Origin: Clavibacter michiganensis
Lineage (GTDB): Bacteria; Actinomycetota; Actinomycetes; Actinomycetales; Microbacteriaceae
Reading direction: 5' to 3'
Length of the DNA: 64,000 nt
Assembly (NCBI RefSeq): GCF_002151125.1
Contig: NZ_MDJZ01000016.1
Coordinates: 248,001 to 312,000, forward strand
Shown piece after piece: positions 42,683 through 51,601 of this stretch. A program made the translations under genes and the position numbers. The notes under the pieces are model-generated. The model was not told where the DNA came from and made no database searches. It was given only the letters and a program-made list of their open reading frames with translations. Numbering within the stretch: the first letter of the stretch is position 1; every line of letters starts with the position of its first letter.

Positions 42683-45600
42683 TCAGCGGACGAGCTGCGC
42701 CCCTGCCGGAGCGACCCGCGTGACCGCCTTCGCGACGATGGAGATGGAGTCCCCGGCGCGGACGACGATCTCGGACTTGTCGGCGTAGACGCCGCCGTTC
42801 CACCAGTAGGCCTTATTCTCGGTGCCGCGGTGGTAGGTCACGGCGACCTGGTAGGTGCCCGGGACGATGTCCTTGATGAAGGCGGCGGCGCCGGACCAGG
42901 AGTAGCCGGAGTACTTGACGACCCCGCCCTGGTAGAGATTCACGATGGCGTAGTCGGTGTCCCAGCCAGCGGCTGCGAGGCCGGTGACCGTCGTGGTGAC
43001 GGACGGGCTGACGGCGAGCTGGGTGTACACGCTCGACATCTGGGTGCCGCGCGTCGCCCGGTACACGGATGCCGTCGCCAGCGAGCCCGTCCCGCCTACC
43101 CACTGGGAGGCGTACGCAGGTGCCGCCGAGCGGTCGGCCGACACGTAGACGTAGTAGTCGCCGGGCGTTACGCCGGTGATGGAGAAGTCCCCGAACTGGT
43201 CCGTCACGACGTTGCGGGAGCTGAACGGCGCCGAGCCCTGCACGGCGTCGGCGGTAGGCACGAGGTACACGGTGGCGCCGGACACGGAGCTGTAGTCGGC
43301 GCCGTAGATCCAGCCGCTCATCGAGGCTCCAACGTCGAGGACGGTGCTGATACCGAGGACCGTCTGGCCCCACTTTCCGATGCTCACGACCTTGGCGGAC
43401 GCCTCGTCGTCCGCATCGCCGTACCACTCGCCCATGAGACCGGTCGGGTTGGGCGTCGGTGCCGAGTACTCCACCTTGTACGACCCGGGGTCGAGCCCGC
43501 GGATCGTGTAACGGCCGAAGTAGTCGGTGTAGGCGGTGCCGCCGTACCAGTCGTCGTCCGTGGCGCCCGTGATGGTCACCTTCACGTCCTCCAGGGCGGA
43601 GCCGTCGGCGGCGGTGACCGTGCCGCTGACGCTGGTGCCGCGCTTCACGACCATGTCGATGCGGACCGTGCCGTCTGCCTGCACCGCGAAGGTTTGCGCG
43701 TCCCGATAGTCACTCGTCGGGCCGTAGAACTGCTCGACGTACTCCCCAGCGACCTCGACGTACGCCCGCAGCGAGTACTCGCCTGGGCTCAGGCCGGAGA
43801 TGGTGAAGGAGCCGCCGCTGAGCTGCGCATCCCCGACGCCCCAGCCGTAGTCGGGGTCGGTCACCTCGATGTAGCCGTCGGTGATCAGATTCTCCGGTCG
43901 CACGGAGTCGAAGTAGACGTTGCCGGTTACGGTGGAGTTCGAGGGCTGCTGCGGTAGCTGCACGTTTGCGGCGACCACCGCTGCGGTCCGCGGGCTCGTG
44001 CGGGCAGTGCTCGAGAAGCCGGACGCGGTGCCGACGGCGGTCGCCGTGATGCGCTTGCCGAGATCCGCGGCCGTGGCCACGTACTCGTTGGCCGTGGCTC
44101 CCGCGATCTTCACGTCGTTCGCGTACCAGACGTATGTGAAGGACGGCTTCGGCGTCCAGAGGCCGGGCACGACGCGCAGCGTGTAGCCGACCTTCGCGTC
44201 TCCGACGATGACCGGCGTCGTCGACGCGATCGCCGGCTTGCCGACCGCGGCGGTCGCGGCGCTCGTCTTGGTCGTCGTGATGTAGCCGGTCGCCTTCGCG
44301 GTGATCGTCACCGTGATCGTCTTGCCGAGGTCCGCCGTGCCGACCGTGTAGGTCGAGCCGGTGGCGCCGGTGATGGCGGTGGTGCCCACGGTCCACTGGT
44401 ACGTGAACGCCGGGGCGGGGGACCAGGATCCGGTCGCCGCGGTGAGGACGCCGCCGACGGAGGCGGAACCGCTGATGGTGGGCGAGGACGCGACCGCGAA
44501 GGCCTTGGCGGCCGGCGCGGCGACGACCGCGGCGGTGCCGGCGCTCGTCTTGGCGGCGGTCGTGTAGCCGCTCCGCGCGCCGGTGACGGTGACGGTGATC
44601 CGCTTGCCGACGTCGGCGGCGACGGGCGCGTAGGTGGAGGCGGTCGCGCCGGAGATGGCCACGTTCGCCGCGAACCAGCGGTAGGTGAACGTCGTGGGGA
44701 CGGGTGCCCAGGTGCCGGGTGCGGCCGTCAGCGTCGCGCCGACCTGGGCGGTGCCGGAGATCGTGGGCGTCGGCACGGTCGTGAAGGTCGACGGGGTCGT
44801 GACGGGCGCGGCGATGACCGCGGCCGAGGCGGCGCTGGTCTTCGCGGCGGTCGTGTAGCCGCTCCGCGAGCCGGTGACGGTCACGGTGATCCGCTTGCCG
44901 ACGTCGGCGGCGACGGGCGAGTAGGTAGCGGCGGTCGCGCCGCTGATGGCCACGTTGGCGGCGAACCAGCGGTACGTGAACGCCGTCGGCACGGGTGCCC
45001 AGGTGCCGGGGACGGCGGTGAGCGTGGCGCCCACCTTCGCGGTTCCGGTGACGGTCGGCGTCGGCACGGTGGTGAAGGCCGACGGCGTGGTGACGGGCGC
45101 GGCCACGACGGCGGTGCTCGCGGCGCTGGTCTTCGCGGCGGTCGTGTACCCGGTGCGGCTGCCGGTGACGGTGACCGTGATGCGCTTGCCGACGTCGGCG
45201 GCGACGGGCGTGTAGGTGGAGGCGGTCGCCCCGGTGACGGCCACGTTCGCCACGAACCAGCGGTAGGCGAAGGTCGTCGGGACCGGCGCCCAGGTGCCGG
45301 TGGCGGCGGTCAGCGGCGTGCCGACCTTCGGGGTCCCGCTGATCGTCGGCGTCGGCACCGTCGTGAAGGCGACGGGGGAGGGCGCGGCCGCCACCGTCGC
45401 GGTGGCGGCGCTCGACTTGGCGAGCGAGGTGTAGCCGGCCTTGTTCGCCGTCACCGTGAGGGTGATCTTCTTGCCGAGGTCCGCCGCGACGAGCGTGTAC
45501 GCGGATCCGGTCGCGCCGGAGATCGCGACCCCGTTGCTCCACCACTTGAAGGTGAAGGAGTCGGGCTGCGGCGCCCAGGTGCCGGTCACGGCGAAGAGGG

Positions 45601-45790
45601 TGGAGCCGACCTGCGCGGTGCCGGTGATGGACGGCTGGGGCGCGGTGGTGAACGTGACGGCGGTGGTGGACGAACCGGCGGACGGGGACGCGTCGGCGGC
45701 GATGGCGCTGGTCGCCATGCCCGCCTGTGCGGAGGCCACGAGGGCGAGCGAGAGGAGGCCGACGAGGGCGCGTCGGCGTGCGGTTGTCAT
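42683..45790 (-). CDS. Large secreted protein with six Ig-like repeats and carboxypeptidase-regulatory-like domains
   Basis: A 1035-residue exported protein. The signal peptide (MTTARRR, hydrophobic core to about residue 30) has an AxA cleavage region and no lipobox. Six Ig-like repeats of about 90-97 residues follow at 45-139, 140-237, 238-334, 335-429, 430-521 and 522-610. Each has the frame PTISG..VG.TLTA..GTWAP....Y.W and GKRITVTVTG; repeats 2-4 are nearly identical. The rest (611-1035) contains several carboxypeptidase regulatory-like/SpaA-like beta domains (GTVTAADGSALEDVKVTITG; GWIYGADYSSVSGATVYLV). No LPXTG anchor or catalytic motif is seen. Adhesion or matrix function is an inference. 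It is divergent from a gene sharing the same repeat. Confidence 0.85.
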   Translation of the reverse strand: MTTARRRALVGLLSLALVASAQAGMATSAIAADASPSAGSSTTAVTFTTAPQPSITGTAQVGSTLFAVTGTWAPQPDSFTFKWWSNGVAISGATGSAYTLVAADLGKKITLTVTANKAGYTSLAKSSAATATVAAAPSPVAFTTVPTPTISGTPKVGTPLTAATGTWAPVPTTFAYRWFVANVAVTGATASTYTPVAADVGKRITVTVTGSRTGYTTAAKTSAASTAVVAAPVTTPSAFTTVPTPTVTGTAKVGATLTAVPGTWAPVPTAFTYRWFAANVAISGATAATYSPVAADVGKRITVTVTGSRSGYTTAAKTSAASAAVIAAPVTTPSTFTTVPTPTISGTAQVGATLTAAPGTWAPVPTTFTYRWFAANVAISGATASTYAPVAADVGKRITVTVTGARSGYTTAAKTSAGTAAVVAAPAAKAFAVASSPTISGSASVGGVLTAATGSWSPAPAFTYQWTVGTTAITGATGSTYTVGTADLGKTITVTITAKATGYITTTKTSAATAAVGKPAIASTTPVIVGDAKVGYTLRVVPGLWTPKPSFTYVWYANDVKIAGATANEYVATAADLGKRITATAVGTASGFSSTARTSPRTAAVVAANVQLPQQPSNSTVTGNVYFDSVRPENLITDGYIEVTDPDYGWGVGDAQLSGGSFTISGLSPGEYSLRAYVEVAGEYVEQFYGPTSDYRDAQTFAVQADGTVRIDMVVKRGTSVSGTVTAADGSALEDVKVTITGATDDDWYGGTAYTDYFGRYTIRGLDPGSYKVEYSAPTPNPTGLMGEWYGDADDEASAKVVSIGKWGQTVLGISTVLDVGASMSGWIYGADYSSVSGATVYLVPTADAVQGSAPFSSRNVVTDQFGDFSITGVTPGDYYVYVSADRSAAPAYASQWVGGTGSLATASVYRATRGTQMSSVYTQLAVSPSVTTTVTGLAAAGWDTDYAIVNLYQGGVVKYSGYSWSGAAAFIKDIVPGTYQVAVTYHRGTENKAYWWNGGVYADKSEIVVRAGDSISIVAKAVTRVAPAGAQLVR
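44504..45373 (-). repeat. Three near-identical 291-bp coding repeats
   Basis: Codons for residues 140-429 of the surface protein encode three Ig-like modules with a 97-residue (291-bp) period, most alike at FTTVPTPT, GTWAPVPT and VAADVGKRITVTVTG. This degree of similarity suggests recent expansion or homogenisation by recombination. Confidence 0.85.
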
Positions 45791-45992
45791 GGTGCTCCTG
45801 GATCCGGGGGCCGCTCCGGGTGCGACCGTCGGCCATGCTTACAGCCTTCTCGCAGGCGCTGTCGTGTACCCAGTTCGGGCTTAGTGCGGGCAATGTCCTC
45901 CCGACCGGCCGTTCGGGGGGCGGCGCATATTTCCTCGGTGCGCTAAACATGGGTCGCTCGCGTACCCGACGCGACCTTCTCGAGGAGTGCAT

Positions 45993-48026
45993 GTGCTCAT
46001 CCCCGCCCCCGGTCCTGCTGCGCCCGGACGCCGATCCCGACTCCACCTGACCGGCGCGGCGCTCGCCGTGGCCCTGGTCCTCTCCGCCGTCGCCCTCCCG
46101 GCCGACGTCGCCGGAGCCGCATCGCGGGAGGCCGCCGCCTCGAGCTCCACGGCGGCGCGCATGCCATCCGCCGCGAAGCCCGCCGTGCCGTTCACCGCGA
46201 GCCCGACGCCGACCATCACGGGCAAGGCCCTCGTCGGCAAGGTGCTCACCGCGGTCCCCGGGGTGTGGAAGCCCGTCGGCGCCGTCTTCTCCTACCAGTG
46301 GTTCGCGGGCGACGCGGCCATCCCCGGCGCGACGCGCAAGACCTACACGGTCGCTGCCAAGGACCTCGGCCGGGCGATCTCCGTCCGCGTCATCGCGACG
46401 CGCACGGGCAGCATCGCCGCGGATCGCCGCAGCGCGGGCACCGCCGCCGTCGCGCTGCCCGAGTTCACGTCCGCAGCCGCGCCCACCATCGCCGGCACGC
46501 TCGTCGTCGGATCCACGCTGACGGTCCGCCCGGGTGGCTGGAGCCCGTCGCCTGTCCTCTCCTACGCCTGGAGCCGGGACGGGATCCTCATCGCGGGGGC
46601 CACGGCGAGCACGTACAAGCTGACCCCCGCTGACGCCGGGGCGCGCATCACCGTGTCGGTCACGGGCACCCGGACCGGCGTGCAGACGCGCACGACGAAG
46701 AGCGCGGCGACCAAGGCGGTCGCGCCCGCGCCCGTGCCGAAGCCGACGCCGGCGCCGACGGTCAAGCCGACGCCTGTGCCGACGGTCAAGCCGACGGTGA
46801 CGCCGACGCCTGTGCCCACGGTTGCGCCCGTGCCGACCCCGGCTCCGACCGTCGCCCCGACCCCGGCTCCGACCACGGCGCCCGTCCCGAGCCCCGCTCC
46901 CACCCCGTCCGTCGCGCCCACGACGACCGCGCCCCGCATCGTCGGCCAGCTCACGGTCGGCAGCGCCGTCCGCGCCCTGCCCGGCGACTGGACGCCGACC
47001 TCGACCCCGCTCCGCTACCGCTGGTACCTCGACGACGTGACGCAGGCGGGCCAGACCGGCCCGACGATGCGGCTCGACGAGCAGGCGCTCGGCAAGCGCA
47101 TCACCGTCACGGTCTCGGGCAGCTGGTCCGGCTGGCCGGACGTGCACCGGTCCACCGCCAGCGCGACCGCTCGCGTGACGGCCGTGGCCGGGGCCCGTGA
47201 CGGCGTCGGCCACGACGTCGTGGCGATCCTCGGGCAGTCGAACGCGCAGGGCGGCGGCTTCGGCTACGACCCGGCCGTCGACGTCGCGCAGGACGGGCTC
47301 GACCAGCTGGTCGGCGACTGGCAGGACAAGGACTGGGGCCGCGTGGTCCCCGCCGAGGACAGCCTCAAGCACGTCACCACCTGGCGGATGACGGACCACG
47401 CGAAGCTGGTCGGACCGGGCATGACCTTCGGCCGCGCCCTCCTCGCCGACGAGGCGCCGGACCGGCGCGTGCTGCTCGTGCCCGCGGCGCAGGGCAGCAC
47501 CTCGCTGACGCGGGTGGACGCCGTGCAGAGGTTCACGTGGGATCCGACACCGGAGCAGGGCTCGGTCGAGGCCGGCCTGACGAACCTCTACGCCAACGCG
47601 ACCACGCAGATCGACAACGCGCTGGCGCTGGACCCGGACAACCGGCTGGTCGCGATCATCTGGGCGCAGGGCGAGTCGGACGCGCACGCGATCGCGTCCG
47701 CTCCCACCGCTGCCGGGCGCGCCGCGGCGAAGACCAAGTACGCCGATCGTCTCCTCGAGCTCGAGTCGGGTCTCGCCGGGCGCTACGGGTCCGTGCCGTT
47801 CCTGGTCGGCGGCATGGTCCCGGAGTGGATCGGGTCCGACGGCGCGCGGCAGGACATCGATGCCGTGCACCGCGGCCTGGCGACGCTGCGACCCGAGGTC
47901 GCGTACGTCCCGGGCGTCTCGGGCCACGCGAACGAGGGCGAGGACTTCATCCACTACGACGCGGCGGGCGCCCGGCTGATGGGCGCGGGCTTCTACGCCG
48001 CGTACCTGCAGCAGACGAGACGGTGA
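45993..48026 (+). CDS. Secreted SGNH/sialate O-acetylesterase-like protein with Ig-like repeats
   Basis: A 677-residue exported protein. The signal peptide spans about residues 1-45. Ig-like repeats related to those of the divergent neighbour lie at about 60-150 and 150-240, then a Pro/Thr/Val linker of about 70 residues, a third repeat, and a catalytic domain from about residue 405. The esterase motifs are ILGQSNAQGGG with Ser416 as likely nucleophile, IIWAQGESDA, and FIHYDAAGARLMG with the His. This pattern belongs to the SASA/carbohydrate esterase 6-like group, which removes acetyl groups from sugars or xylan. GTG 45993 is favoured by GAGGAG 5-6 bases upstream. A plant or bacterial polysaccharide target is an inference. 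Confidence 0.83.
   Translation: MLIPAPGPAAPGRRSRLHLTGAALAVALVLSAVALPADVAGAASREAAASSSTAARMPSAAKPAVPFTASPTPTITGKALVGKVLTAVPGVWKPVGAVFSYQWFAGDAAIPGATRKTYTVAAKDLGRAISVRVIATRTGSIAADRRSAGTAAVALPEFTSAAAPTIAGTLVVGSTLTVRPGGWSPSPVLSYAWSRDGILIAGATASTYKLTPADAGARITVSVTGTRTGVQTRTTKSAATKAVAPAPVPKPTPAPTVKPTPVPTVKPTVTPTPVPTVAPVPTPAPTVAPTPAPTTAPVPSPAPTPSVAPTTTAPRIVGQLTVGSAVRALPGDWTPTSTPLRYRWYLDDVTQAGQTGPTMRLDEQALGKRITVTVSGSWSGWPDVHRSTASATARVTAVAGARDGVGHDVVAILGQSNAQGGGFGYDPAVDVAQDGLDQLVGDWQDKDWGRVVPAEDSLKHVTTWRMTDHAKLVGPGMTFGRALLADEAPDRRVLLVPAAQGSTSLTRVDAVQRFTWDPTPEQGSVEAGLTNLYANATTQIDNALALDPDNRLVAIIWAQGESDAHAIASAPTAAGRAAAKTKYADRLLELESGLAGRYGSVPFLVGGMVPEWIGSDGARQDIDAVHRGLATLRPEVAYVPGVSGHANEGEDFIHYDAAGARLMGAGFYAAYLQQTRR
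46721..46935 (+). repeat. Pro/Thr/Val linker-coding repeat
   Basis: Short repeating codon blocks encode PTPAPTVKP, PTPVPTVKP and PTPAPTVAP-like units between the second Ig-like repeat and the third. The linker is of the type seen between modules of secreted carbohydrate-active enzymes. Confidence 0.75.
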
Positions 48027-48070
48027 CCGGGGCGGGTCGCTGCCGCATCGGGGGTCTCCCGTAGCGTGAT

Positions 48071-48094
48071 GGGCGCCGTCCGTCGACGGCGCCC
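48071..48094 (+). terminator. Hairpin after the esterase gene
   Basis: Perfect inverted repeat GGGCGCCGTC / GACGGCGCCC with a 4-nt loop, 44 bases after the stop and 22 before the next start. Confidence 0.65.
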
Positions 48095-48115
48095 GCCCAC
48101 GCACCGGAGGTCCGC

Positions 48116-48778
48116 ATGGCCGCATCCACCCGCATCCTGCCGCCGCGGATCAGCGACCCGCGGCTCGACGGGCTGGCCGACGGCGACCCGGCCGACCTCG
48201 ACGCGCACGCGTCCTTCGAGCGGATGCGGTTCGCCGACGCCGACCTCTCGGACGCCGACCTCGTCGACATCGGGTTCGAGGAGTGCGCGCTCGAGCGGAT
48301 CCGCCTGCACGAGGCCGACCTCACGGCCGCGAGCCTCGTGGACGTGCTCGCCTCGCGGCTCGACGCGCCCGTGTTGAAGGCGCCCAGGATCCGGATGCGG
48401 GACGTGCGCCTGGAGGGTTCGCGCGTGGGATCCGCCGAGCTCTACGACGCGTCGCTCTCCTCGGTGCACATCACCGACTGCCGGCTCGGCTTCGTGAACC
48501 TGCGCGGCTCGAAGATCACCGACCTGCTCATCACCGACTGCGCCATCGAGGAGCTCGACCTCCGCGGCACCGCCGGCATGCGCATCGCGTTCGCCCGCAC
48601 CACCATCGGCACGCTCGACCTCGCCGACTCGAGCCTCACGCACCTGGATCTCCGCGGCGCCGAGATCATGGACCTCGACACCCCCGACGGCCTCCGCGGC
48701 GCCGTCCTCGACTCCACCCAGCTCATGGCGCTCGGCCCGGTCTTCGCCCGGCACTTCCGCGTGCGCGTGGAGGGCTGA
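48116..48778 (+). CDS. Pentapeptide repeat-like protein
   Basis: A 220-residue protein in which every fifth position tends to be Leu/Phe/Ile in A(D/N)LXX-like units: FADADLSDADLVDIGFEECALERIRLHEADLTAASL, LRGSKITDLLITDCAIEELDLRGT, LADSSLTHLDLRGAEIMDLD (segments). Such sequences fold into a right-handed quadrilateral beta-helix. Some members protect DNA gyrase by mimicking DNA, but most have no known function, and nothing here links it to gyrase. A methyltransferase gene follows 49 bases downstream. Confidence 0.83.
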   Translation: MAASTRILPPRISDPRLDGLADGDPADLDAHASFERMRFADADLSDADLVDIGFEECALERIRLHEADLTAASLVDVLASRLDAPVLKAPRIRMRDVRLEGSRVGSAELYDASLSSVHITDCRLGFVNLRGSKITDLLITDCAIEELDLRGTAGMRIAFARTTIGTLDLADSSLTHLDLRGAEIMDLDTPDGLRGAVLDSTQLMALGPVFARHFRVRVEG

Positions 48779-48827
48779 GGCCCGCACGGGTCGACCCGCG
48801 TCGCCGGCGTCGCCCTAGGGTGGCGCC

Positions 48828-49577
48828 GTGGAGAGTAATCAGATCGGCGACCTCGCGCACGCCGACCACCCGATCGCCGCGCCGCTCGGCGATGACGGCG
48901 TCGACCGCCTGCTCGCCCGCGCTGTCACGGGGCGGGGCACGGTCCTCGACCTGGGGTGCGGCGACGGGAGCTGGCTGCTGCGGGCCCTGCGCCTCGAGCC
49001 GTCGCTCACGGCGGTCGGGGTGGACCATTCCGATGCGGGCTTCGGCCGGATGCGGGAGCAGGCCGAGCGCGAGGGGCTCGCGGACCGCCTCCAGCTCGTC
49101 CACGCGGACGCCACGTCGTGGACCTCCGACGACCGCTTCGACGTCGTGCTCAGCGTGGGGGCGACGCACGCCTACGGGGGCCTCGTGCCGACCCTCGCGG
49201 CGATCGACGGACACCTGCGGCCGGGAGGCGTCGCGCTCGTCGGCGAGTGCTTCTGGGAGCAGCCGCCGAGCCCGCGGGTGCTGGACGTCCTCGGCGCCGA
49301 GCCGGACGACTACGGCGACCTCGCGGCCACCGTGGAGGTCGCCGCCGCGAGCGGGTGGGTGCCGCTGCATGGGCACGTGAGCACCCTGGAGGAGTGGGAC
49401 GACTACGAGTGGTCGTGGACCGGCGCGCTCGCGCGGTGGGCGCTGGATCACCCGGACGACCCCGACCGGGACCAGGTGATGGCCGCGTCGGTCGAGCACC
49501 GGCGCGCGTGGCTCGAGGGCTACCGCGGCACGCTCGGGTTCGTCACCTTGCTGCTGGGGCGCTCGCCGGCCAGCTGA
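48828..49577 (+). CDS. SAM-dependent methyltransferase, class I
   Basis: A 249-residue class I methyltransferase. Motif I is VLDLGCGDGSWLLRAL, an acidic residue in GVDHSDAGF would bind the ribose, and the post-motif region reads VVLSVGATHAYGG and LRPGGVALVGE. The SAM domain fills residues 30-190, with a short helical C-terminus. Substrate unknown; small-molecule methylation is more likely than RNA or DNA, since no target-recognition domain is seen. A bidirectional hairpin follows. Confidence 0.88.
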   Translation: MESNQIGDLAHADHPIAAPLGDDGVDRLLARAVTGRGTVLDLGCGDGSWLLRALRLEPSLTAVGVDHSDAGFGRMREQAEREGLADRLQLVHADATSWTSDDRFDVVLSVGATHAYGGLVPTLAAIDGHLRPGGVALVGECFWEQPPSPRVLDVLGAEPDDYGDLAATVEVAAASGWVPLHGHVSTLEEWDDYEWSWTGALARWALDHPDDPDRDQVMAASVEHRRAWLEGYRGTLGFVTLLLGRSPAS

Positions 49578-49582
49578 CGCGG

Positions 49583-49634
49583 CGAGCGGGGCGGGGAGGG
49601 CGGGACCGTCGCGCCGCGTCCTCCCCGCCGCTCG
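49583..49634. terminator. Bidirectional hairpin between methyltransferase and hydrolase genes
   Basis: CGAGCGGGGCGGGGAGG at 49583-49599 pairs with CCTCCCCGCCGCTCG at 49620-49634, apart from a small bulge, between convergent genes. Confidence 0.6.
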
Positions 49635-49635
49635 G

Positions 49636-50427
49636 CTAGCGGCCTGCGCCCGACGCTCGCGCCACGTGCGCGAGCAGCCGCTCGATCAGCATCCGGCGCA
49701 GCTCCACCGACGACCAGCCGTGATCCGCGCCCTCCACGGCCGTGAAGGTCGCGCCGGGCATCAGCTCGCCGTACCGCTCCCCGTAGGAGACCGGCACGAT
49801 CTCGTCGGCCGTGCCGTGCAGCACGTCGACCGGACCGGGGTACGCGGCGACCGGGCCGTAGACGTCGACGCCCGCGAGCACCTCGTCCGGGAAGCCCAGC
49901 CCGAGGCCCATGCCGGCGACGTCGACGACGCCGCGCTCGCGTGCCGCCGCGAGCGGCACGCTCATCACGCGGCCGTGCTCCGTGATGTCGTCCACGACGA
50001 CGCCGGCCGGCGACCACAGCGTGAGGCTCGCCACGAGCTCGGGCGCGCGGGCCGCGGCCAGCGCCGACTCGACGCCGCCGAGGCTGTGCGCGACCACGTG
50101 CACGGGTCCGCCCGCGTCCCGGGCGAGGGCGCGGATCATCGCGGACACCTGGTCGACCTCGTCGAGCAGGCGCACGTCGGCGAAGTCGCCGTCGCTCACG
50201 CCGTGCCCGAGCCGGTCGTAGGCGCGCGCCGCCGTGCCGGACGCGGCCAGGGCCCGGGCCACCGGCACCCAGAGGCCGTGGCCGCCGGTGCCCGAGTCGC
50301 TGAAGCCGTGCACGAGGAGCGCGGCGGGGGCGCCGTCACGGACGGTGCCGTGCTCCCAGCCGCGCAGGGTGCGCCAGCCGTGGTCGAGCTCGAGCGGGGC
50401 GACCCGGGCGGCGGCGGCCCGGCCCAT
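49636..50427 (-). CDS. Alpha/beta hydrolase
   Basis: A 263-residue alpha/beta hydrolase: LLVHGFSDSG oxyanion strand, nucleophile elbow VVAHSLGGVE with Ser115, acid in LHGTADEIVP and His in GADHGWSS. Similar to lysophospholipase/monoacylglycerol lipase-like enzymes. Its ATG overlaps the stop of the phenolic acid decarboxylase gene as TGATG, so both are co-translated. A feruloyl- or coumaroyl-esterase role, releasing the phenolic acid for the decarboxylase, fits the context but is not proven by motifs; there is no signal peptide. Confidence 0.85.
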   Translation of the reverse strand: MGRAAAARVAPLELDHGWRTLRGWEHGTVRDGAPAALLVHGFSDSGTGGHGLWVPVARALAASGTAARAYDRLGHGVSDGDFADVRLLDEVDQVSAMIRALARDAGGPVHVVAHSLGGVESALAAARAPELVASLTLWSPAGVVVDDITEHGRVMSVPLAAARERGVVDVAGMGLGLGFPDEVLAGVDVYGPVAAYPGPVDVLHGTADEIVPVSYGERYGELMPGATFTAVEGADHGWSSVELRRMLIERLLAHVARASGAGR

Positions 50428-50957
50428 CAGTTCCGCCGGTCGGCGAAGCCGGCCGGGAGGTCGCCGGGGGCCGTGTCGACGACGGTCTCGTCGTCGGCGC
50501 CCACGAACTCGTCGAGGGTGATGTGCGCGAACTCCGGCACGACGTAGATCGGATAGGTCGGGCCCGCGTCGCGGTGCGCGCGCATCTGGTCGAGGTGGTC
50601 GTTCTGGAAGAGCACGGTCTTGGATCCGTCCTCCTCCACCCAGCGGGGGAAGAAGATCGTGCCGTGCAGCACGCGCGCGGCCGGGACGATGTTGACCACG
50701 ACGCTGGTGCCGGTGGGCTCGTTCCACGAGACCTTGAAGACGCCCTCGGCGAGGGCGACGAGGTCGACCGTCTGGTCCTTGACCCAGCGGCCGCCGACCA
50801 TGCCGGAGTGGATGCGGTAGTCGATGGTCGTGGCGTTCTTCACGTACATCTCGTACTGCCAGCCGTTGGCGTACGTGTAGATGAGGCGGTGTCCGACGAG
50901 GGGGCTGAGGTCCTGAGCGGGCACGGGGTGCTCGACGCTCGTGGTGATCGTTGTCAT
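50427..50957 (-). CDS. padC: Phenolic acid decarboxylase
   Basis: A 176-residue cofactor-free decarboxylase that converts ferulic, p-coumaric and caffeic acids to vinyl phenols, a detoxification of plant hydroxycinnamates. The family core is highly conserved: [50 protein letters not shown] and [16 protein letters not shown] 50957 is chosen because homology starts just after it. It is divergent from a MarR regulator with a dyad between them and coupled to a hydrolase gene downstream. It suggests contact with plant tissue. Confidence 0.94.
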   Translation of the reverse strand: MTTITTSVEHPVPAQDLSPLVGHRLIYTYANGWQYEMYVKNATTIDYRIHSGMVGGRWVKDQTVDLVALAEGVFKVSWNEPTGTSVVVNIVPAARVLHGTIFFPRWVEEDGSKTVLFQNDHLDQMRAHRDAGPTYPIYVVPEFAHITLDEFVGADDETVVDTAPGDLPAGFADRRN

Positions 50958-50980
50958 GCGGGCATCCTGACACCGGAATG

Positions 50981-50995
50981 CGTTTGTCACAAGCG
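50981..50995. promoter_or_regulatory. Probable MarR operator of padC
   Basis: CGTTTGT-C-ACAAGCG is a 15-bp dyad with one mismatched pair, midway between the divergent padC and marR starts (23 and 24 bases away). Confidence 0.65.
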
Positions 50996-51019
50996 TAGTT
51001 TCCTGGGTATCCTCGGTGC

Positions 51020-51577
51020 ATGCCCGCCGAGCCGACCGACGCCGACCTGCGCGCCGTCGCGCGGCGGCTCGGCTCGGAGCTGGGGCCCTTCCGGCGGCGC
51101 CTGATGAACGCGTCGCGGAGCGCGGCCGACCTGCCCGACCTGCCCGACGCGCAGGTCGAGGTGCTCCGCCGCCTCGAGGCGATCGGCTGGGCCACGCCCA
51201 CCGCGCTCGGCCGCGCGCTAGGGCTCGCGCGCTCCACGGTCAGCAACCTGATCCTCGCGATGGAGCGCGACGGCCTCGTCGACCGGCGCCTCGCGAAGGG
51301 CGACGGCCGCAGCACCGAGGTGGGCCTCACGGATCACGCGCGGGATCTGCTGCGCACCTTCGACCGGTCGGCCGAGGGCGTGCTCGTGGGCGCGCTCCGC
51401 AGCCTCACAGTCGCCGAGCGGCACGACATCGCCCGCGCGCTGCCGGCCCTCGAGGCCCTGCACGCGGCGATCGGCGGCGAGCCGGCGCCCGTGCCGTCCG
51501 CCGAGCGGGATGCCGCCCCGGACGCGACGACGCGCCGCCGGTCGGGGAGCGCATCCCCGTCCGACGGCGCGTCGTGA
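51020..51577 (+). CDS. MarR family regulator, probable regulator of padC
   Basis: A 185-residue MarR-type regulator with the winged [45 protein letters not shown] and dimerising helices at both ends. The last 40 residues are disordered. In other bacteria phenolic acid decarboxylase genes are controlled by PadR-type or MarR-type repressors that bind hydroxycinnamates; the divergent layout and shared dyad at 50981 support the same here. Confidence 0.85.
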   Translation: MPAEPTDADLRAVARRLGSELGPFRRRLMNASRSAADLPDLPDAQVEVLRRLEAIGWATPTALGRALGLARSTVSNLILAMERDGLVDRRLAKGDGRSTEVGLTDHARDLLRTFDRSAEGVLVGALRSLTVAERHDIARALPALEALHAAIGGEPAPVPSAERDAAPDATTRRRSGSASPSDGAS

Positions 51578-51601
51578 TCGTCTGAGTCGTCCCGCTCGGC
51601 G

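Noticed and set aside
44504-45373. Direct repeats resembling a repeat array
   Set aside because: The 291-bp periodicity is in frame and encodes Ig-like domains; there are no short repeats with unique spacers, so it is not CRISPR.
43710-48125. A very long open frame (over 1400 codons) antisense to the two secreted proteins
   Set aside because: It is Arg/His-rich low-complexity sequence produced by GC-rich third positions on the real strands. It has no domain or start signal.
48116-48778. Pentapeptide protein as a quinolone-resistance (Qnr) protein
   Set aside because: Repeat regularity is loose and no Qnr-type loops or regulatory context were seen, so a gyrase link is unsupported.
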